DNA of 64,000 nucleotides from Combretum micranthum (GCA_024138025.1 JAMXBD010001582.1:186001-250000); one strand, 5' to 3'. Numbered from the stretch's first letter, positions 12,001 to 25,496 are shown. Made by a program: numbers and translations. Notes: a model not told the origin generated them from the sequence alone.

Positions 12001-14330
12001 GTTTACAGCTAGTATATTGATGGATTCAACTGCTGTTTGGATTGATTTCTTGTTGTTATTTAGAGTAGTTAAAGTGGGTTTTTTATTTTGGCTGATAAGG
12101 ATTGATACTTAGATAATGTTATAAGGTCAAAACAAGGGATACACTTTTATTTTGAAGTGTTTAAACAAGGTTAAACATGTGAGTAAGGAAGAAGAATATA
12201 TGAAATTCGTGGTGGCTGTTTGGGGTAACTTTTTGGATTATGTTTAGGGAGATTTTGAGTTGGTTTTGTAGCTAAATTATGCCTAGATATATGTACTAAG
12301 GCTAGGATAGAATTAGGACACAAAAGAGGGCATTTTGGACTTGATAAATACAAGTTCCAGCTGTTGTTCTTGGGTGGAAATTTTTATGCGAATTTGAGGA
12401 CTATTTTTGATGAATTTGTACAAAAATTTTGGCTGTTTTTTAGAGGCATTAAATGTGTTTGTTTGCTAGTTAATTAAGGTCATTTGTGGGTGTAATTTAG
12501 GGGCTCAAGTTGCACAAAAATCAGGTTGAAAATCGTGTGAAAACAAAGGCCAAAATCCAATTTTTCTGCTGTAGTTTTATGTGTTGTTTTTCCATGTTAG
12601 TTTGCATAGTTTTTTATCAGATTTCTCTTGTTATTTTCTAGACAATAATTGGTGTTTGAAGAGTACATTTAGAGGCTTATGATTGGTTCTCTTTTGGTAA
12701 AAAATTCAAGTAACAAAACTTGTAAATTCCTTTGCAAAACAGAGTTGGAACGTGTGTGTATGTATGCTGTTTCTCAGTAAATTCAGTCCCAAAAATGCAG
12801 CTGATACACACTTTATTTTGAGATGGAATTCCTTGCATTTATTGTTGTTCAAAGGTGGAGCTTTTAGATTGGTTGTAGTGTCATTTTCATGTTGAATTTT
12901 TGTGTTCAAATTGATCAATTTGTTGGACGTAGGTGCTGCAACGAAAATCAAATTTGCAGCCATGAATCCCACTTGCAGCACTGTATTTCCAAATCTGTAT
13001 CAGGTGTGATTTTTTTTTTTATATTGTTTGATTTGTTTATTTGTTTGCTTCATAAACTATTTTAACAATTATCAATTTATACGCGTACATTTATAACAGT
13101 TACGTAGAGCCTTATCGATGAAAAAATTATCTAAACTCCTATAAAATTGCTAGATTGTTTATATATTCAAATTTTTTTAGTTTAAAGTTTACACGATTAA
13201 TTATTTTTAGTATTTTAACTTATGTGATTAAATTTTTCAAGTCCAATAAATCAAATTAGGAACTAAGCTTTAATGGATTCAGAATTTCCTAACAACTATA
13301 ACAGTGGGTTTGGAAATTTTTATTTGAGATCTAGACTTGTAATTATTGATCTGAATTAGTATCTACTGCATATTTATAATCCTAATAGTTCATCTTTAGA
13401 TTATTGTTTTATACTAATAACTTCTGTTAATAAACTATATCTTATCGGTTTTGAAATTTAGTGCTACTTCTAATTATATTTTGAATTATCAGTTCAAGAT
13501 ACGAAATCTCGTTTTTGGTATCTATTAAGGTCAAAGAAATTTTTATTTGGATTTTTAAACTATGAAAAAATGAGCTTATTACAACTCATAGATTCATCCT
13601 AAGATTTTTGTTGAATCATATATTTGATATTAGTTTCACATTTGCTAATTTGTTCATTTTCTAATTATGAAAATTATTGAAGGTTACATTGGCAATTCAG
13701 GATTTTAATTTGTAAAATCTCTTAATATTTTGATTAGAATATTAGTGTAATTTAAATATTTATTTAAGATCTAGATTCTTAGATATTAATCTATTTTTGA
13801 TCTTATCTTATATTTTGTAATTCTAGTGATTTATCTTTAGTCTATATTTTTATAACTTGTAGGTTCTAAAAATTAATCGTCTTTTATTGTAATTTAAAAT
13901 TAATGTTAGCTATGATTTCTTGTTCGACTATTGAACATTTTACCAAATATTATGTTTTACTGTATATGAGTTATTTATATTAATTTGTTAATAACAACAA
14001 ATTTTTTTATTAGTGCTACTTAACAAGTGTAGGATTTATTTTCTAAGTATTAAACTTAAGGAAAAATGATTCAGGAATTTATATTAACGATTGATTTATC
14101 TTTGTTTATGAATTATTTAAGATCATACAAGTTACAGTTTGTATTTCGAAATTTCATTGGTAAATATTATAATCTTTCTAATTATAATCAAATTTATTCA
14201 CACTTTAACATTTTTAAATCGAGAAAAATTTAGAGTGATTTTTACTACTTGTTCCAAATATTTTATATAATTATATATTACATTTTTAGTATTTGTTAAA
14301 ATTAGATTACGTAAAATTAAGGGGATTATA
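9014..14330 (-). mobile_element. Solo LTR G1, 5317 bp
   Basis: The plus strand begins TGTCATGCCTCTAAAAGGGG and ends GGGGATTATA. Perfect target duplications CACAT flank it (9009-9013 and 14331-14335). It shares long blocks with G2: TGGATGATCTAGAATCCAAG, TTTACGCCCTCTCATC, the CTACCTAGGAG block and AAGTGTTAGTC. It has no internal retroviral domain, hence solo. The interior (10400-14300) is very AT-rich with many stop codons; open frames inside are short and not convincing. The minus orientation follows the terminus type (TGTAA..CCCC at the 5' end and GGCGTGACA at the 3' end in relatives). Confidence 0.85.
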
Positions 14331-15723
14331 CACATCTACAGTGAGCTTCTGCTATCATTCCCCCCACTCTTCCTTGCTCGTGGACACTCCTTTCTACACC
14401 TCAATCAGCGTCCCAGCTTGGTCTCCCCACTCCCAATCCTATTCTTGCAGCGGGCAGGGAAGCCATCTCCTATGCACATCAACAAGCTCCTGCCCGCATC
14501 CCAGCCATAATCCTTGCCGGGTAAGAGGGCAGGCTGAGTTAGTTCAGCCCTTAAAAAAAAAAAAGAAGCCTCAGTGACTGCTTTTCTTTGCACGTCCTAC
14601 TCCTATTCAAATGAGTGCTCCTATGCTTCTCCACGCACCCGTCTTGCTCCAAATCTTATCCATGCGCACGTGCTACTCCTGCTGACTTCGGTCAACCATT
14701 TCATATAAAAAAATTTGAAAAAAAAATAAAAATCGCATTTCATTCTAAAATAAAAACACTCTTCATTTTTTATGCATCTCATTTTACTCTCACACTATTT
14801 CCTCTCATTTACTCTCATTTATTCACATCTTCATTTCAAAGCCACGCATGCACTCTTAGCATCTCACCAATCTTGCTACCATTGTCAACAACAAGCAAGT
14901 TTCTTCATTCTTCCTCTTGGCTTTAGTGTTGATTTTTGTTTTCCTTCTTGCGCACTATACGGTTTTATTACATTTGCGTGAATCCTTGTTCTTGCATGCT
15001 TGATTTGCTTTACAATTTAAGTTTCCATGAACACATTTTAGCATATGGCATGTTTTGTTCTGTCTTTTTCGTTGATGTATGCTCCCAAAAATCTCGTTCT
15101 TGTGTTCGATCCTAATTTCTAGGGTTCATCTTGAAATTTTTATTATCATACAAATTAGGGCTTTTACTTGATTCATACAATTACATGCTTCTCATGCTTT
15201 AAGATGTAATTTGTTTGGGAAAATGGTGGCCACATTGTACAAATCATGGATTTACGATTCATTTATGCCTTATTTTGGGATTTTCTCATCTTGTTGATTT
15301 TGGCCACATTGTGTTGTTCCAATCAATGTTTGTACTTCACTTTGTTGCTAGAAATTTGTTCCCCATTTTCAGCGTGACTTATTTCTCGCGCTCGTGCACA
15401 AATTTGAAATCCCAATTTTTTTACTTTATCCCTACCGTTTACACTACCATGATGCTTATGTTGTGCAGAAATTTTTATCTTTCCCAACTTGAATTGATGC
15501 TTCCTTTTTGCTCATCTATTTCTTTTATTTTATCCAATGGATGAATTCAAGCATCATTTTTAGCATGAATAGCTTTGTTGGTTGCTTTTCACTTGTCTTT
15601 ACTCTCATAGGTGTTAAACTTTCTTTGATAGGCATAGGCTAAAAGCAAGCATGCATTAAGAAAGGTAAACATCCTATCAGATCACCAACATCTCAACCAT
15701 CTAGCTCCCGCCAATGAGCTAAA
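14331..15723 (+). other. E2 spacer and leader before the envelope-position ORF, no gene seen
   Basis: Continuation of the E2 spacer after G1. It has a C-rich part (14346-14530), TCATATAAAAAAAT near 14700, CT-rich leader-like sequence (14750-14900) and a splice-donor-like AAAGGTAAAC at 15660. Open frames here (such as 15215-15544) show no domain or composition bias. A subgenomic promoter or intron for the next ORF is possible but unproven. Confidence 0.4.
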
Positions 15724-16357
15724 ATGCCTTCACCACCATTACCAGCTAGTGTAGAATGTTTTTCTTATGGTGGTGATCCAATTTCAAAATTTCAATGGAG
15801 TCGGGCAAGAAAGGCTAGATTGCAAAAGTTGGTGTTTCACAATAATAGATATTTGGATTGGCGACTACTCCGAGAATATGGTCTAGAAGCTCGTGTTCGT
15901 GAGAAAATTGCTCTCGGTCCTTGGCCTCAATTTTGTGAGATTAATGAGCTTGCATATTCTGATATTACCATTGAGTTTATCTACTATGGAGATCGAGCAA
16001 CATTCCTGCACCTATAGGGTCGATAGCACAATCGCATTTTAGGTATACGACCAGTCTTATAGCTTCCATTTGTCTAAATTTTGACTCTTTTTGGGACTAT
16101 ATTCAGCTGCTGAGATTGAAACCCTTGGATATCTCTCTACGCTTAATGATTGGCCTCCTGATCAGAGTATGAATGAATTTTAGCAGTTTTTACGCTTTGA
16201 TAAGCCTGTTAAATATCTTCCATCCAAATCCAAAGCTTCTTCCATCACTAAGCTTACTTTGAAAGTGGTCCATCATTTGTTAGCTCATATAATTGGTGGA
16301 CGCAACAGTAGTCATGGGGTAGTTAATTCCTTTGAGTTATTTCGTTTGTATAGTATA
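15724..16357 (+). pseudogene. Athila envelope-position ORF, part 1 of 3
   Basis: From the ATG at 15724, 97 codons are open to TAG at 16015. The protein resembles the 'putative plant transposon protein' / ATHILA ORF-1 type domain: ISKFQWSRARKARLQKLVF, RYLDWRLLREYGLEARVREK and a NELAYSDITIEFIYY segment match its R-Y ... L..LGL..V ... Y..ITLEF pattern. After a frameshift the family pattern goes on (LGLYSAAEIETLGYL, then LTLKVVHHLLAHIIGGRN and NSFELFRLYS) up to the H1 insertion. Its place after integrase is where Athila elements carry a gene of unknown, envelope-like function. The family call is from pattern memory; the product is surely non-functional. Confidence 0.62.
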
Positions 16358-18360
16358 TGTAACGCACTAAACTAAGGCATTACAACCCGCCATGTGTCCC
16401 TCTCTTAAAAGAGACTCACAAAAGCTCTAAATCTAAATTCCACAAAATATATACATATAAAAATCTCCATGAACTCACAATTAAGGTAAGTCCAAAAGGT
16501 ACAAAACCTGTAAAACCTGTAATTTATAACTTTCAAATATCTCACGTAATATAAACCAAACTCGAGTTGGCAAAACCAAAGCTAACAATAATCCAAAAAA
16601 GATCTAACTTCCAACTAAAATCATATAATCCTGTTTAATAAACTATTACATAAAAACCAATACTTCAAATCCTCAAAAAGATCAATAATCAAAATATTGT
16701 TTCAAAAATCTTAACTATAACTCAAGAAATCCTTTTCATAGGTCCTATATAACAAGTTATTCCTCGGCAATATAGTCAGGTCCATTATGGCCATCCCCAT
16801 GATCAAAATACAAGTCATAAATAATATCTCCATCACTTGTAGCTGAAAAAGAAAGGAATGAGCGAAAACGCCAATACGCCAATCCACAAATAAAATGCAA
16901 ATGCACTAACAACATGTATATATACGTGCAACTAATCAAATGCAAACAACATGATTATTATCTCCATTAAGCCTAGAAAACAACACAGCTCAGAATCATA
17001 GATCTCTGATCCCAAACTTGGAGTTACTTAAACTCCTGAAAAACAACCAAATATCAAAAATAAGTAATTATATACATATATTGGTGAATGGGTACTCCCC
17101 AAATACCTGTGGCCATACTGTCAATAAACCTATATCTACCGTAATCATCTTCAAGTGCAACTCTACTAGGGACAAAGACACACGAGGATCATCAGGGTGC
17201 CTCACCGGTATCACTATCTGCCAGGTCTTTATTGGTCAAAGCCAAAGACATCCAAAAAAAAAAAAATTAAGCTAACTAGAATTAAGTTCATTTATATATC
17301 TGTTCCTACAGGTAACAATCAGAAAAATAAACCTATAAGCAAATACAGCTAACAAGGAAAGGTCGTACATTTTCCAATTCCAGGAACAATCTCTCTAAAT
17401 CCACAAATTCTTAAAAACAACAAGAAATCTCCAAATCTCCTAAATATAACATACAACAAGAACAAGATATAAATCATCACATCAAAACCCTAATTATCCA
17501 ATTCTCCAAAATCATCTAAAACCCTAACCTCTCAAGAAATCACAATTGCAAAATCTCTTCGATGAATTCCCTAGAAAACCCAAATCTCCACAAAACCCTA
17601 ATTGCGTAAATCAACAAATACAAACAAATCCATCATTCTAATTCGATCTTTTAATGAATCTATGATTTAGAGGATGAAAACTTACTTTGATTTGACTCTA
17701 AATTCGGAAAATCGCTAAAGACCGCAAAGAAACCCTAACCTTAGAACATCTCCAAACATGAACAAACAAAACCGTAAATTAGAAATCATTTTGACGAAAT
17801 CTACATATGTAATTAAGGGATTTAATTACCTTGAATGGATCTCAAATTCCCAATGGTTCTCCTCAAAATTCAGATATGATCTTCAACAGTTTCTCTCACA
17901 ATCCTCTCTAAAAACACAAGAAATCTTTGATTACGACGTTGATTACATGTTAAATTGTATAGATCTCGTATAGATTTACTTACTCGGATTGAAGACCTTG
18001 ATTCTCCCTTGATTTCTCACACCAAACACTTAAGAAAGCAAGCCCTAGGTTGCTTTGGAGAAGAAGAACTCGGAGGAAAACAAGACAAACCCTAATTCTC
18101 ATCATAAACTACATATATATAGAAAACAGATTTAGGTCACCAAGTAGGCTGGCGACCTAAATTCCTAGGCCAGTGGCGTATATTCTTAGGCCGCCGGCTT
18201 AAGTGTCATCTTAGGTCCAATTTCTACAAATTTGTCCCGTCTTGTTTATGTAACTTTCCCTTGTCCAAAATTTACTTGTTCAAAGACAAAATTACCCTTT
18301 TAACAACACTTAAATTTCTTTTCTACCCTTCATTATGAATTTATTTACTTGTATTTTACA
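16358..18360 (-). mobile_element. Solo LTR H1, 2003 bp
   Basis: The plus strand runs from TGTAACGCACTAAACTAAGG to TGTATTTTACA, with target duplications GTATA (16353-16357) and GTATG (18361-18365). It is closely similar to H2 (46759-48960); both share the CCCGCCA(T/C)GTGTCCCTCTC block near the start and the AATCATAGATCTCTGATCCC block. Minus-strand TATA-like CTATATATATG at 18122-18114, about 240 bp from the minus-strand LTR start TGTAAAATAC. Termini of the TGTAA..GCGTTACA type suggest a chromovirus-like gypsy family; no internal genes remain. Confidence 0.85.
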
Positions 18361-18850
18361 GTATGTATAAAGAATACCCCATCAATGTTGGTGTGGAAAT
18401 CGCCTTGTTCCTTAAACGCTAAGCTATTAATCCTTTAGTTAAAGGCTTTATTGTGGAGGTTATATTACCAAGTTACTTAAAGGCATGAATTTGTTTCGGG
18501 AACCACTCGCTGGTACTCCATGTGTGCAATCTGTGCGGATCACCGATGGTCCATTTCATAGGTATGGGCTGCATAGAGTTGCTAGTAAATCTCCTCCCTC
18601 TCCTGGTCCTTTTAACTCTTCTACTTTTTCCTCTTTACAAGATTATGAGTTTCGATTGAGGAGAGGATTTCATGATGAACGCAAGAAGGCTAAATGCTTT
18701 CGACAAGCTATTTAGGGGTTTTTACAATCATTGGCTGGTTGTTGTTCACCACCATCGCAGAATATACCCACTTATGAGTATTCTCCCAAATATGGCTCTG
18801 AGACATCTCCTGAACCTAATCTAGATTCTATTCGCATTGTTCATGATACA
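18361..18850 (+). pseudogene. Athila envelope-position ORF, part 2 of 3
   Basis: The coding pattern of part 1 resumes at once after H1 (EYPINVGVEIALFLKR, then a stop, then KGFIVEVILPSYLKGMNLFR) and stays readable to the A3 insertion at 18850. The start of this part fits the family's 'large-domain, no-intron' middle section; the later part (SKSPPSPGPFNSSTF, then EYSPKYGSETSPEPNLD) is Ser/Pro-rich. The continuation across a 2-kb LTR is direct evidence that H1 is an insertion. Confidence 0.6.
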
Positions 18851-21800
18851 TGTCACGCCCCGAAGGGTACTCTAAACGTGGCAGTCCGCCGTATACAATA
18901 TTAAAATCTAGGAATGACCACCTTAGTTACTCGAAGGCTTCCATACTATGTACAAGGCATCTAACACATGGAGGAGACACATCAGAGTGATACATTTTAT
19001 GTTGATAAAACTTGAGTAACAATGTAAAGGAAATTCAATTCACTATACTTCAAATACAAATCATTAAAAAATTTCACTACATAAAACTATTACAAAGCAA
19101 TTCACAAAACCTAGCTAATATCTTCAAGCATTCTTATTTCCCGCCGGAATCCCGAAGTCATATTCGACTCCAACCATCTCAGTCCCCACTTAGCATTCTT
19201 AAGATAACATGTTCATTAAAACATCTATTGGGGTATAAACTACACTAGCTTAGTGAGAATTCCCTTAATTTCGTACCATAACAAGCAAGTTATAAATCAT
19301 CCATATGCTATGCATGAACAAACACATGAGTAGATAATTATGTATGGGTATCCGGAACCCATACATAGAATAGATTTACGCCCTCCATATCTTGGGTTAG
19401 GGACGGTATTGAAAGTCTACATGACCGCTGCTAGTCCTCGAGCCCCCGGCTTATAGCACTCAATGCGGCTAGGCTCCCACATGGAATGCATCCTCGGTGC
19501 GCCTTAGTTCCCTATGAATGAGCTCTGATACCGGGTCCCATTATCCAAACAAGTCCTTAGACCATACCAATCGACTTGCGCAGGAGTAACACGCTACCAA
19601 ATGCAATATGTCCGATGCGATGCATGACCAATTTAATTTTTTTGCTTGGGTCAAAATATTCATATAATCTTTAGAGTGACCAACCAATATCATACACATA
19701 ACAGAAATAATATGAACAGTGTAGTTATCCAATCAAATCGTGGTTTCAATATGCTTTAGTATTCTTTGGCATACATTCATCACAGTCTCATCATTTATCA
19801 TATCCCCATTCATATCGATTTTTATCTTGTTCCTATGATTCTAATGCAACTAGCTACAAGCACAAATAAGGTAATAAAATAAAAAGAAAATTCACTCGGC
19901 CATTGGATCACCGTCTCTTAGTAAAAGTAATCCGGTGGTAGGAAAATGTTGATTTCGGGGTCTTCCATAAAGGAAGAAATACCCTAATAAGTATTTCATC
20001 ACTTAACTAAATCAAACTATCTCATACAAACTATCAAATCAAATTCGTAATTCTCGTCTAAGCAGGAATTCCAACCTAAAACGGCCATAACTTGGTCGTT
20101 TTAACTTGGAATTTAGCAAATTATATATCGATCTCTATCTATTTCGAAAGATCTATCTAATTATAATATCATATTTAATTTTTGAATACTTGGAAGCTTT
20201 GAAAATATAGGATCAGATCAAAACAGTAGCAAATTCCAATTCCGAAAAATAGTTTTGTAAATGTTTGTAATGTTCCTATTACATAGATCAACTATACATG
20301 CAACGTTGATGATTTCCTATCATGAATGGCATGTTATGAGCTTGATGTATACATGCTTTTGATAATATTTTCTAAAAAGGAATTTTAGAAACTTTCTATT
20401 TGTAAGACTCTATGGCTATTTACTTTTAAGAAAACTAGTTTCCTAACTTTGATCATTTCCATTTGTTTTGGATTTATTTCTTAAGAAAATATAGTTATCC
20501 TTGTTAAAATTGGGTCTTCATTATATCTATTACTTATGAACATCATTTCTACATAAAAATTCCTATTTTACACTTTATAAGCATGTTTTCAAATATGAGT
20601 TATTCCAAAATCCGAATTTTGAAAATTTAGTTTTTGAGTGATTTCTTTGAGGACAACTTGTTTAATACATCAAAATTCAAGGCTTTATTATACCTATCCT
20701 TAAGGACTTAATTTCTTTTATAAAACTTCTATTTTGAGTTTGGAAAATAAGTGTTTTCATTACATTACTCCAAAATTACGAATTTATTAAAAAGACAAGC
20801 AACTCAAATTTTCCTATTTTATTTCTACTCCTTGTTCTACATGTTTTTCTTAGCAAATCTATTCTTAATTTATAAAAATCATTACTTAATGATACCTATG
20901 ACCTAAACTCCTCATTTTTCAAATAAAACACAAGTTTTAGAGTTGATAAATGGGTTTTTAAGATATAGTTTTGAAATAATCCGAATTTACAAAATTTAGA
21001 TAGAACTCAAATTTCATACTTTGTAATATCTTTCTATTTTTGAAAATCTCTACTAGTAGATCTACCATTTACTTATAAAAAACATCTCCTACTGATACCT
21101 ATTCCATAAGCCTTCTATTTTCTAAACAAAACTTTCATTTTGGTGTTGAAAAATGGGTTTTCAAAATTAGTCTTGGTTGAGATCCGAATTTACCAAATTT
21201 ATTTTTGGACATATCTTTTGATAAAATTTATCTAAACTTATGAAAATTCATCCCTTACATATCCTATCTTAAGAGCCTTTTCATATCATGAACAAAAAGT
21301 TTATTTTTGAGTTAGAAAACATGTTTTTAAACTAGGCCTTGGCATAAATCCGAATATGAAATTTTGTTTTGAAAAATAATCTTTGAAAATCACCTTTGAA
21401 ACATATAAAATGAAGTCTTGATGATATATATACATTAAGCCTTCATTATCTCAAGTAAAAATTTCATTTTAACACTTGGAAAGTGGTTTTTTAAATATGG
21501 GTTTTGCAAAGATACGATTTTCACTATTTTTATTCAAGTTCAAATCTAAAATCTACACATAATATGAACATGAATATAAAAGAAATGCATGGTAGCAAAC
21601 TATAAACTCATAGATCTAAACTTTACTCCTCCAAATCATTCATTTATAATATCTATTCTTTAAGCCCTTCATTTTAAATGAAAAATACATGTTTTGAAGT
21701 TGAAAAATAGCTTTTCTAAATATGGTTTCCTTTTTATCCGAATTTTCAAAAACGATTTTTGTTGAAAGTAAAATAGACCTTGAGCTTTCTAAAACTTTTC

Positions 21801-23896
21801 TACTATCAAAAAGCTATTAGAAGTTATTTAAGAAAATAAATAAAAAGTCTAATGCATTTATGAACCTAAAACAACTAGATCTAGTTTACTATACTAGTTA
21901 TAAATGCATGAACACTAAGATAGTTATGTGAATGGTGAATATATGCATAAATCCTTAGCAATAACAAAATAATAACTCATATAATAAGATCTGAAGCATA
22001 AACAAAATCAAAGCTATAAGAAAAAGTTAGATCTACAAAATATAATTACTTTTAGCAAGAAAATAATAATGATACAAGAAAATAAGCATAGATAAGAGGA
22101 GTGTTTCATTTTGGCATTATCATTCTTAGCTTTTAAGCTTATGGAAGGTCATTTGATGCATGAAACTCTCACTATACCTTACCTATATCATCTATGGAAG
22201 CTTTAAGAAGAAAGTTTACTTAAAAATCTTCAAGAATGAAGTGTGAAAGCAAGATTTAGAGATGGGGGCAACGTGTATTCTCTTGCAAGAACAAGGGAAA
22301 GAAAGGAATAAAGAGAGGAAAAAGAGAGTAAATGAGATAGGGTTTCAAAGGAAATGAAAGGAAGTAAATGAGAGGCATTAAATGGAGAGAGAGGAGTGTA
22401 TTAATTGAAAAAAAAAAATAAAACAAGGGCAGCAAAAGGAGGAGTGCTGCACATGAAATGTAAGAGAGAGAGGGGGTTTAATTGTCTTGTAACTTGGTTT
22501 TTTGAAAGTGTAACTTGTGTCATTTAATTTGCTAACTAAATGAGACTTTAATTCATTAAATAAATTAATAAAATAAAAAAATGGTTATTTTTAGGAGTAT
22601 GGTCACCTGCCATTTGTGGGGAAATGAAGTGTAGAATGAGTGAAAGAAAACTTGATTAATGTGTAGAAGTGACAAATGAAGTGTACTTGCAGTATGGATT
22701 GAAAAAGTACTTTTTATTAAGAAAATATATAAAATAAAATTAAGAAAAATATCTTTAAATGAATGGCAGAATTTTCATAAAGAAAATTAAATAATTATTT
22801 GAATTATTTTAGTATTTCAACAAATATGTTATTGGTATGATCAAAATACGCGAATATGGGCTATAAATGATATTTTTATAACCTGAAAAATTCTAAAAAA
22901 TTATTTTATGAAAATAAAAATATTTTTCAATTATTAAATTAATTTATTTTATTTTTAGTACAGGGTTTTAAACAGAATCTGATCCCGTAAAAGCCCGAAA
23001 ATAACTAAATTTTAGAAAAACAAAATTTTCTATGCTATGTAAAATATTTATCTAAAAATATAAGGCTTTATAAGAATAATAAAATTGTGTAATCAAATAG
23101 AAGTGAATAGTACCAAAAGACTAGTTAATTACTTATAGTAATGAAATACGAATAAAATCGCAAAATCAGATAATTCTAGTTATCGAAAAATTATAAAACT
23201 GATATTTTAGAAATCCTTAAAAAATTAAGAGTCTAACGGTATTAATGGTATATTTTTGATATCTCGAGACTTGGGATACGCTTTTCGAAATCTATATCCG
23301 AACGGGTTCGAAATAGGTCAAAAATTTACAATATGATATTTTTAAGCGACCTTATATTATTACGAGCTATTCTACACTCTTAAACCACACCTCGGCCTCT
23401 AGGGTTAAGGGCGCGAGATTGTCGGACCTAAACTACTGTATTCTACTTAAGGTTCCCGGGTGATTTTCCGGTTTAGATCTTTGCTAATTTGGAAACTGAT
23501 GTTTTATGTTTATACAACATTTTTAATTTGAGAAATTTATTTTAAATTTTATTTTTGTAAGTATTTAATATCTCTCAACGTTTTCGAATTCTTGAATTGA
23601 GTTTTATTTCCGAAGGTTTATCGTTATTTACTTTAATAATTTATTTTTGGGTTCTCTATTACACGATTTTACAATTTGGAGTTAAATATAGAATTTGTAG
23701 CACGTAGCAGTTTTGAATTTGAAGACTATTGAGTTCTTATTTTATTTTTAAGGATTTTCATTTTCTCAAGATTAAAAAACCAGATTTGTTCGTGATTTAG
23801 GACTAGTTGAAGTTCGGTTTTAATTTGGAGTCATTTTTAGAGTTTATTTTCGAAGTTCATTTTGAAATTATTTACTGAAATTTTTCGGAGGTTACA
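18851..23896 (-). mobile_element. Solo LTR A3, 5046 bp, the complete reference copy of family A
   Basis: The plus strand runs from TGTCACGCCCCGAAGGGTAC to TTTCGGAGGTTACA, flanked by perfect ATACA duplications (18846-18850 and 23897-23901). Family blocks: TTTACGCCCTCC at 19376, AAAACGGCCATAACTTGG at about 20079, GATACGCTTTTCGAAATC at 23275 and GCGAGATTGTCGG at 23412. No gag or pol is inside. Between 20300 and 21800 it holds repeated versions of a short motif: an 'AAAATCCGAATTT' box about every 150-200 bp, beside runs like TTTTGAAAAT. Minus orientation by comparison with copies that keep a TATA box. Confidence 0.9.
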
Positions 23897-24005
23897 ATAC
23901 ACAGAAGATGATGATGATAGTGATGATCAAGATGAAGATGAGGAATTTGCTGAAGCCACAGCTAGAGATGATAATGATGCTGCAGATGATGATGGCAATG
24001 CTTGA
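23897..24005 (+). pseudogene. Athila envelope-position ORF, part 3 of 3: acidic C-terminus
   Basis: After A3 an acidic tail is readable (EDDDDSDDQDEDEEFAEATA, then DDNDAADDDGNA) ending at TGA 24003-24005. A D/E-rich C-terminus is usual for this ORF type. Relative to part 2 the frame is shifted by one base. Confidence 0.55.
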
Positions 24006-25478
24006 TTTTTGCCTTTGTTGTTATTTATTTTGTTCTGTTTTTGGTCTGTACTTTTGAGCTCCCGCTTTATGGGAAGACTCTTATTTTTGCTGGTACCAAG
24101 TGGACTTTCTCTTTGGACTTAGTTTAAGCTTTTCTTGCTTGTTCCGTTATTTTGCTCTGTTTTTGTTTTTATTTGCAGGCATGCGCTTCTAACTTGATCG
24201 GGTTGCCAAGGATTATGGTGCTGTTGTTTATCAATGCTTTAATAAATTTTTCCTTCTTGTCCTGGTTATGCAACTTTAACATCAATACCAAACTAGGGAA
24301 GTTATTAATGTCCTTTTCTTTGAATTTCTTTCTTATCCTTTTTTCTTGCTTGTGCTTAGTTAAGACAATATTGGGGTCAATGTCTTGTTTTAAGTGTGGG
24401 GAAAGGGTATATTAGAAGAAAGAAATTATTTGGGTCTTAATTTGAGCTTCATATTGCATATATACTTGTTAATAAAAAATCCCCCATTTATGAGTTTGTT
24501 AGAATCTTGAAATTATATGTTATTTTGATATGTTTTAATATGTTAGAATCTTGAAATTATACTCATTTTTTGTTTGGCAAGATAACATTTTAAAAAAATG
24601 AAGAATAGTGACTTTGTGTGCCGTCCTCACCTATTTTAAACTTAGTTTACTTAGTCAAAGTTTTAAGATAAAATCTAAGTGGGGTAAATTTACTTGCCAT
24701 TTAATGATTGAATTTAGAGTTATGACAAAGGTCAAAATCCTTAGTTTAAAGTTTAATGGTTATGTTTCTAAACTTGTTAGTAGTATATTTGCTTTCGACC
24801 ACTTTGAGTGCTCTTCTAACTTTTGTGAAAGGGGCATATGAAATCTATCACTTGGTGATTCTTCTTGAATAATCCCTAAAAAAAACAAAGTGCAAGCTAA
24901 GTCAATATGGGCTGGCTTTGGTCCCTTAGAATAGCAAAGTTCTGACCCGCTATTGATTATGCAAGCATCTAAAAAAGCTAAGCCGAAAAGAAGTGGGCCA
25001 AAACTTGTCCAGAGGAAACGAAAAGATGAAGGCAAAAACCTCCTCCTCTGAAGGCTAATAAAAAAATTAAAGAGATTTAAAAAGAAAAAAAATCTAGAGA
25101 AATGATGGATGCTATATACTTTCACTTTAGGCTATTGTGTTTAGAAAGGTGATTGAAGAGTTTATATGCTTACTAGTAATTGGAAAGATGTTACCATGAC
25201 ACTTTCACTTTGTTTGAATTTGTATCTCCTTTATAACTTTAGAATCGGTTATTAAATGATGAGATTAATAGTTTGACTTACTTGGATTAGTTTTGAAAAT
25301 TTGATTGTAGTGAGCTAAGTGCAAGTACCAATATGATAGGTTTGAGTAATAGGCACTAATGAGTCACCTTGGTTTGATGAATTAAAGAATGTTATGATTA
25401 ATGTGAAATTTTCTAATGAGTATAATTGATGATAGATTCTTTTATCCTTGTTTTGTTTACTTGAGGACAAACAAACGA
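24006..25478 (+). other. 3' untranslated region of E2, no gene
   Basis: Non-coding. It contains a first TAAGTGTGGGGAAAGG box at 24391, like the sequence seen just before Athila polypurine tracts, then AT-rich spacer. A minus-strand open frame (25125-24760) has no recognisable domain and is taken as chance. Confidence 0.6.
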
Positions 25479-25496
25479 TTAAGTGTGAGGAAGTTT
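25479..25496 (+). other. Polypurine tract of E2
   Basis: TTAAGTGTGAGGAAGTTT directly before the LTR start TGATAAGTGTC. It is preceded by TTGAGGACAAACAAACGA, a form of the GAGGACGAGCAAA..TTAAGTGTGGGG context familiar from Athila 3' ends. Confidence 0.75.

Noticed and set aside
14293..14593. Overlapping frames on both strands near the C-rich stretch
   Set aside because: Low-complexity Ser/Pro translation with no domain; the first frame starts inside LTR G1 and crosses its border.
15215..15544. 109-residue ORF upstream of the envelope-position ORF
   Set aside because: Phe/Leu-rich translation of T-rich leader sequence, no motif, different from the family pattern that begins at 15724.
24760..25125. 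121-residue minus-strand ORF as a membrane protein
   Set aside because: It lies in the 3' UTR of E2, opposite to the element; its hydrophobic look comes from AT-rich antisense sequence.
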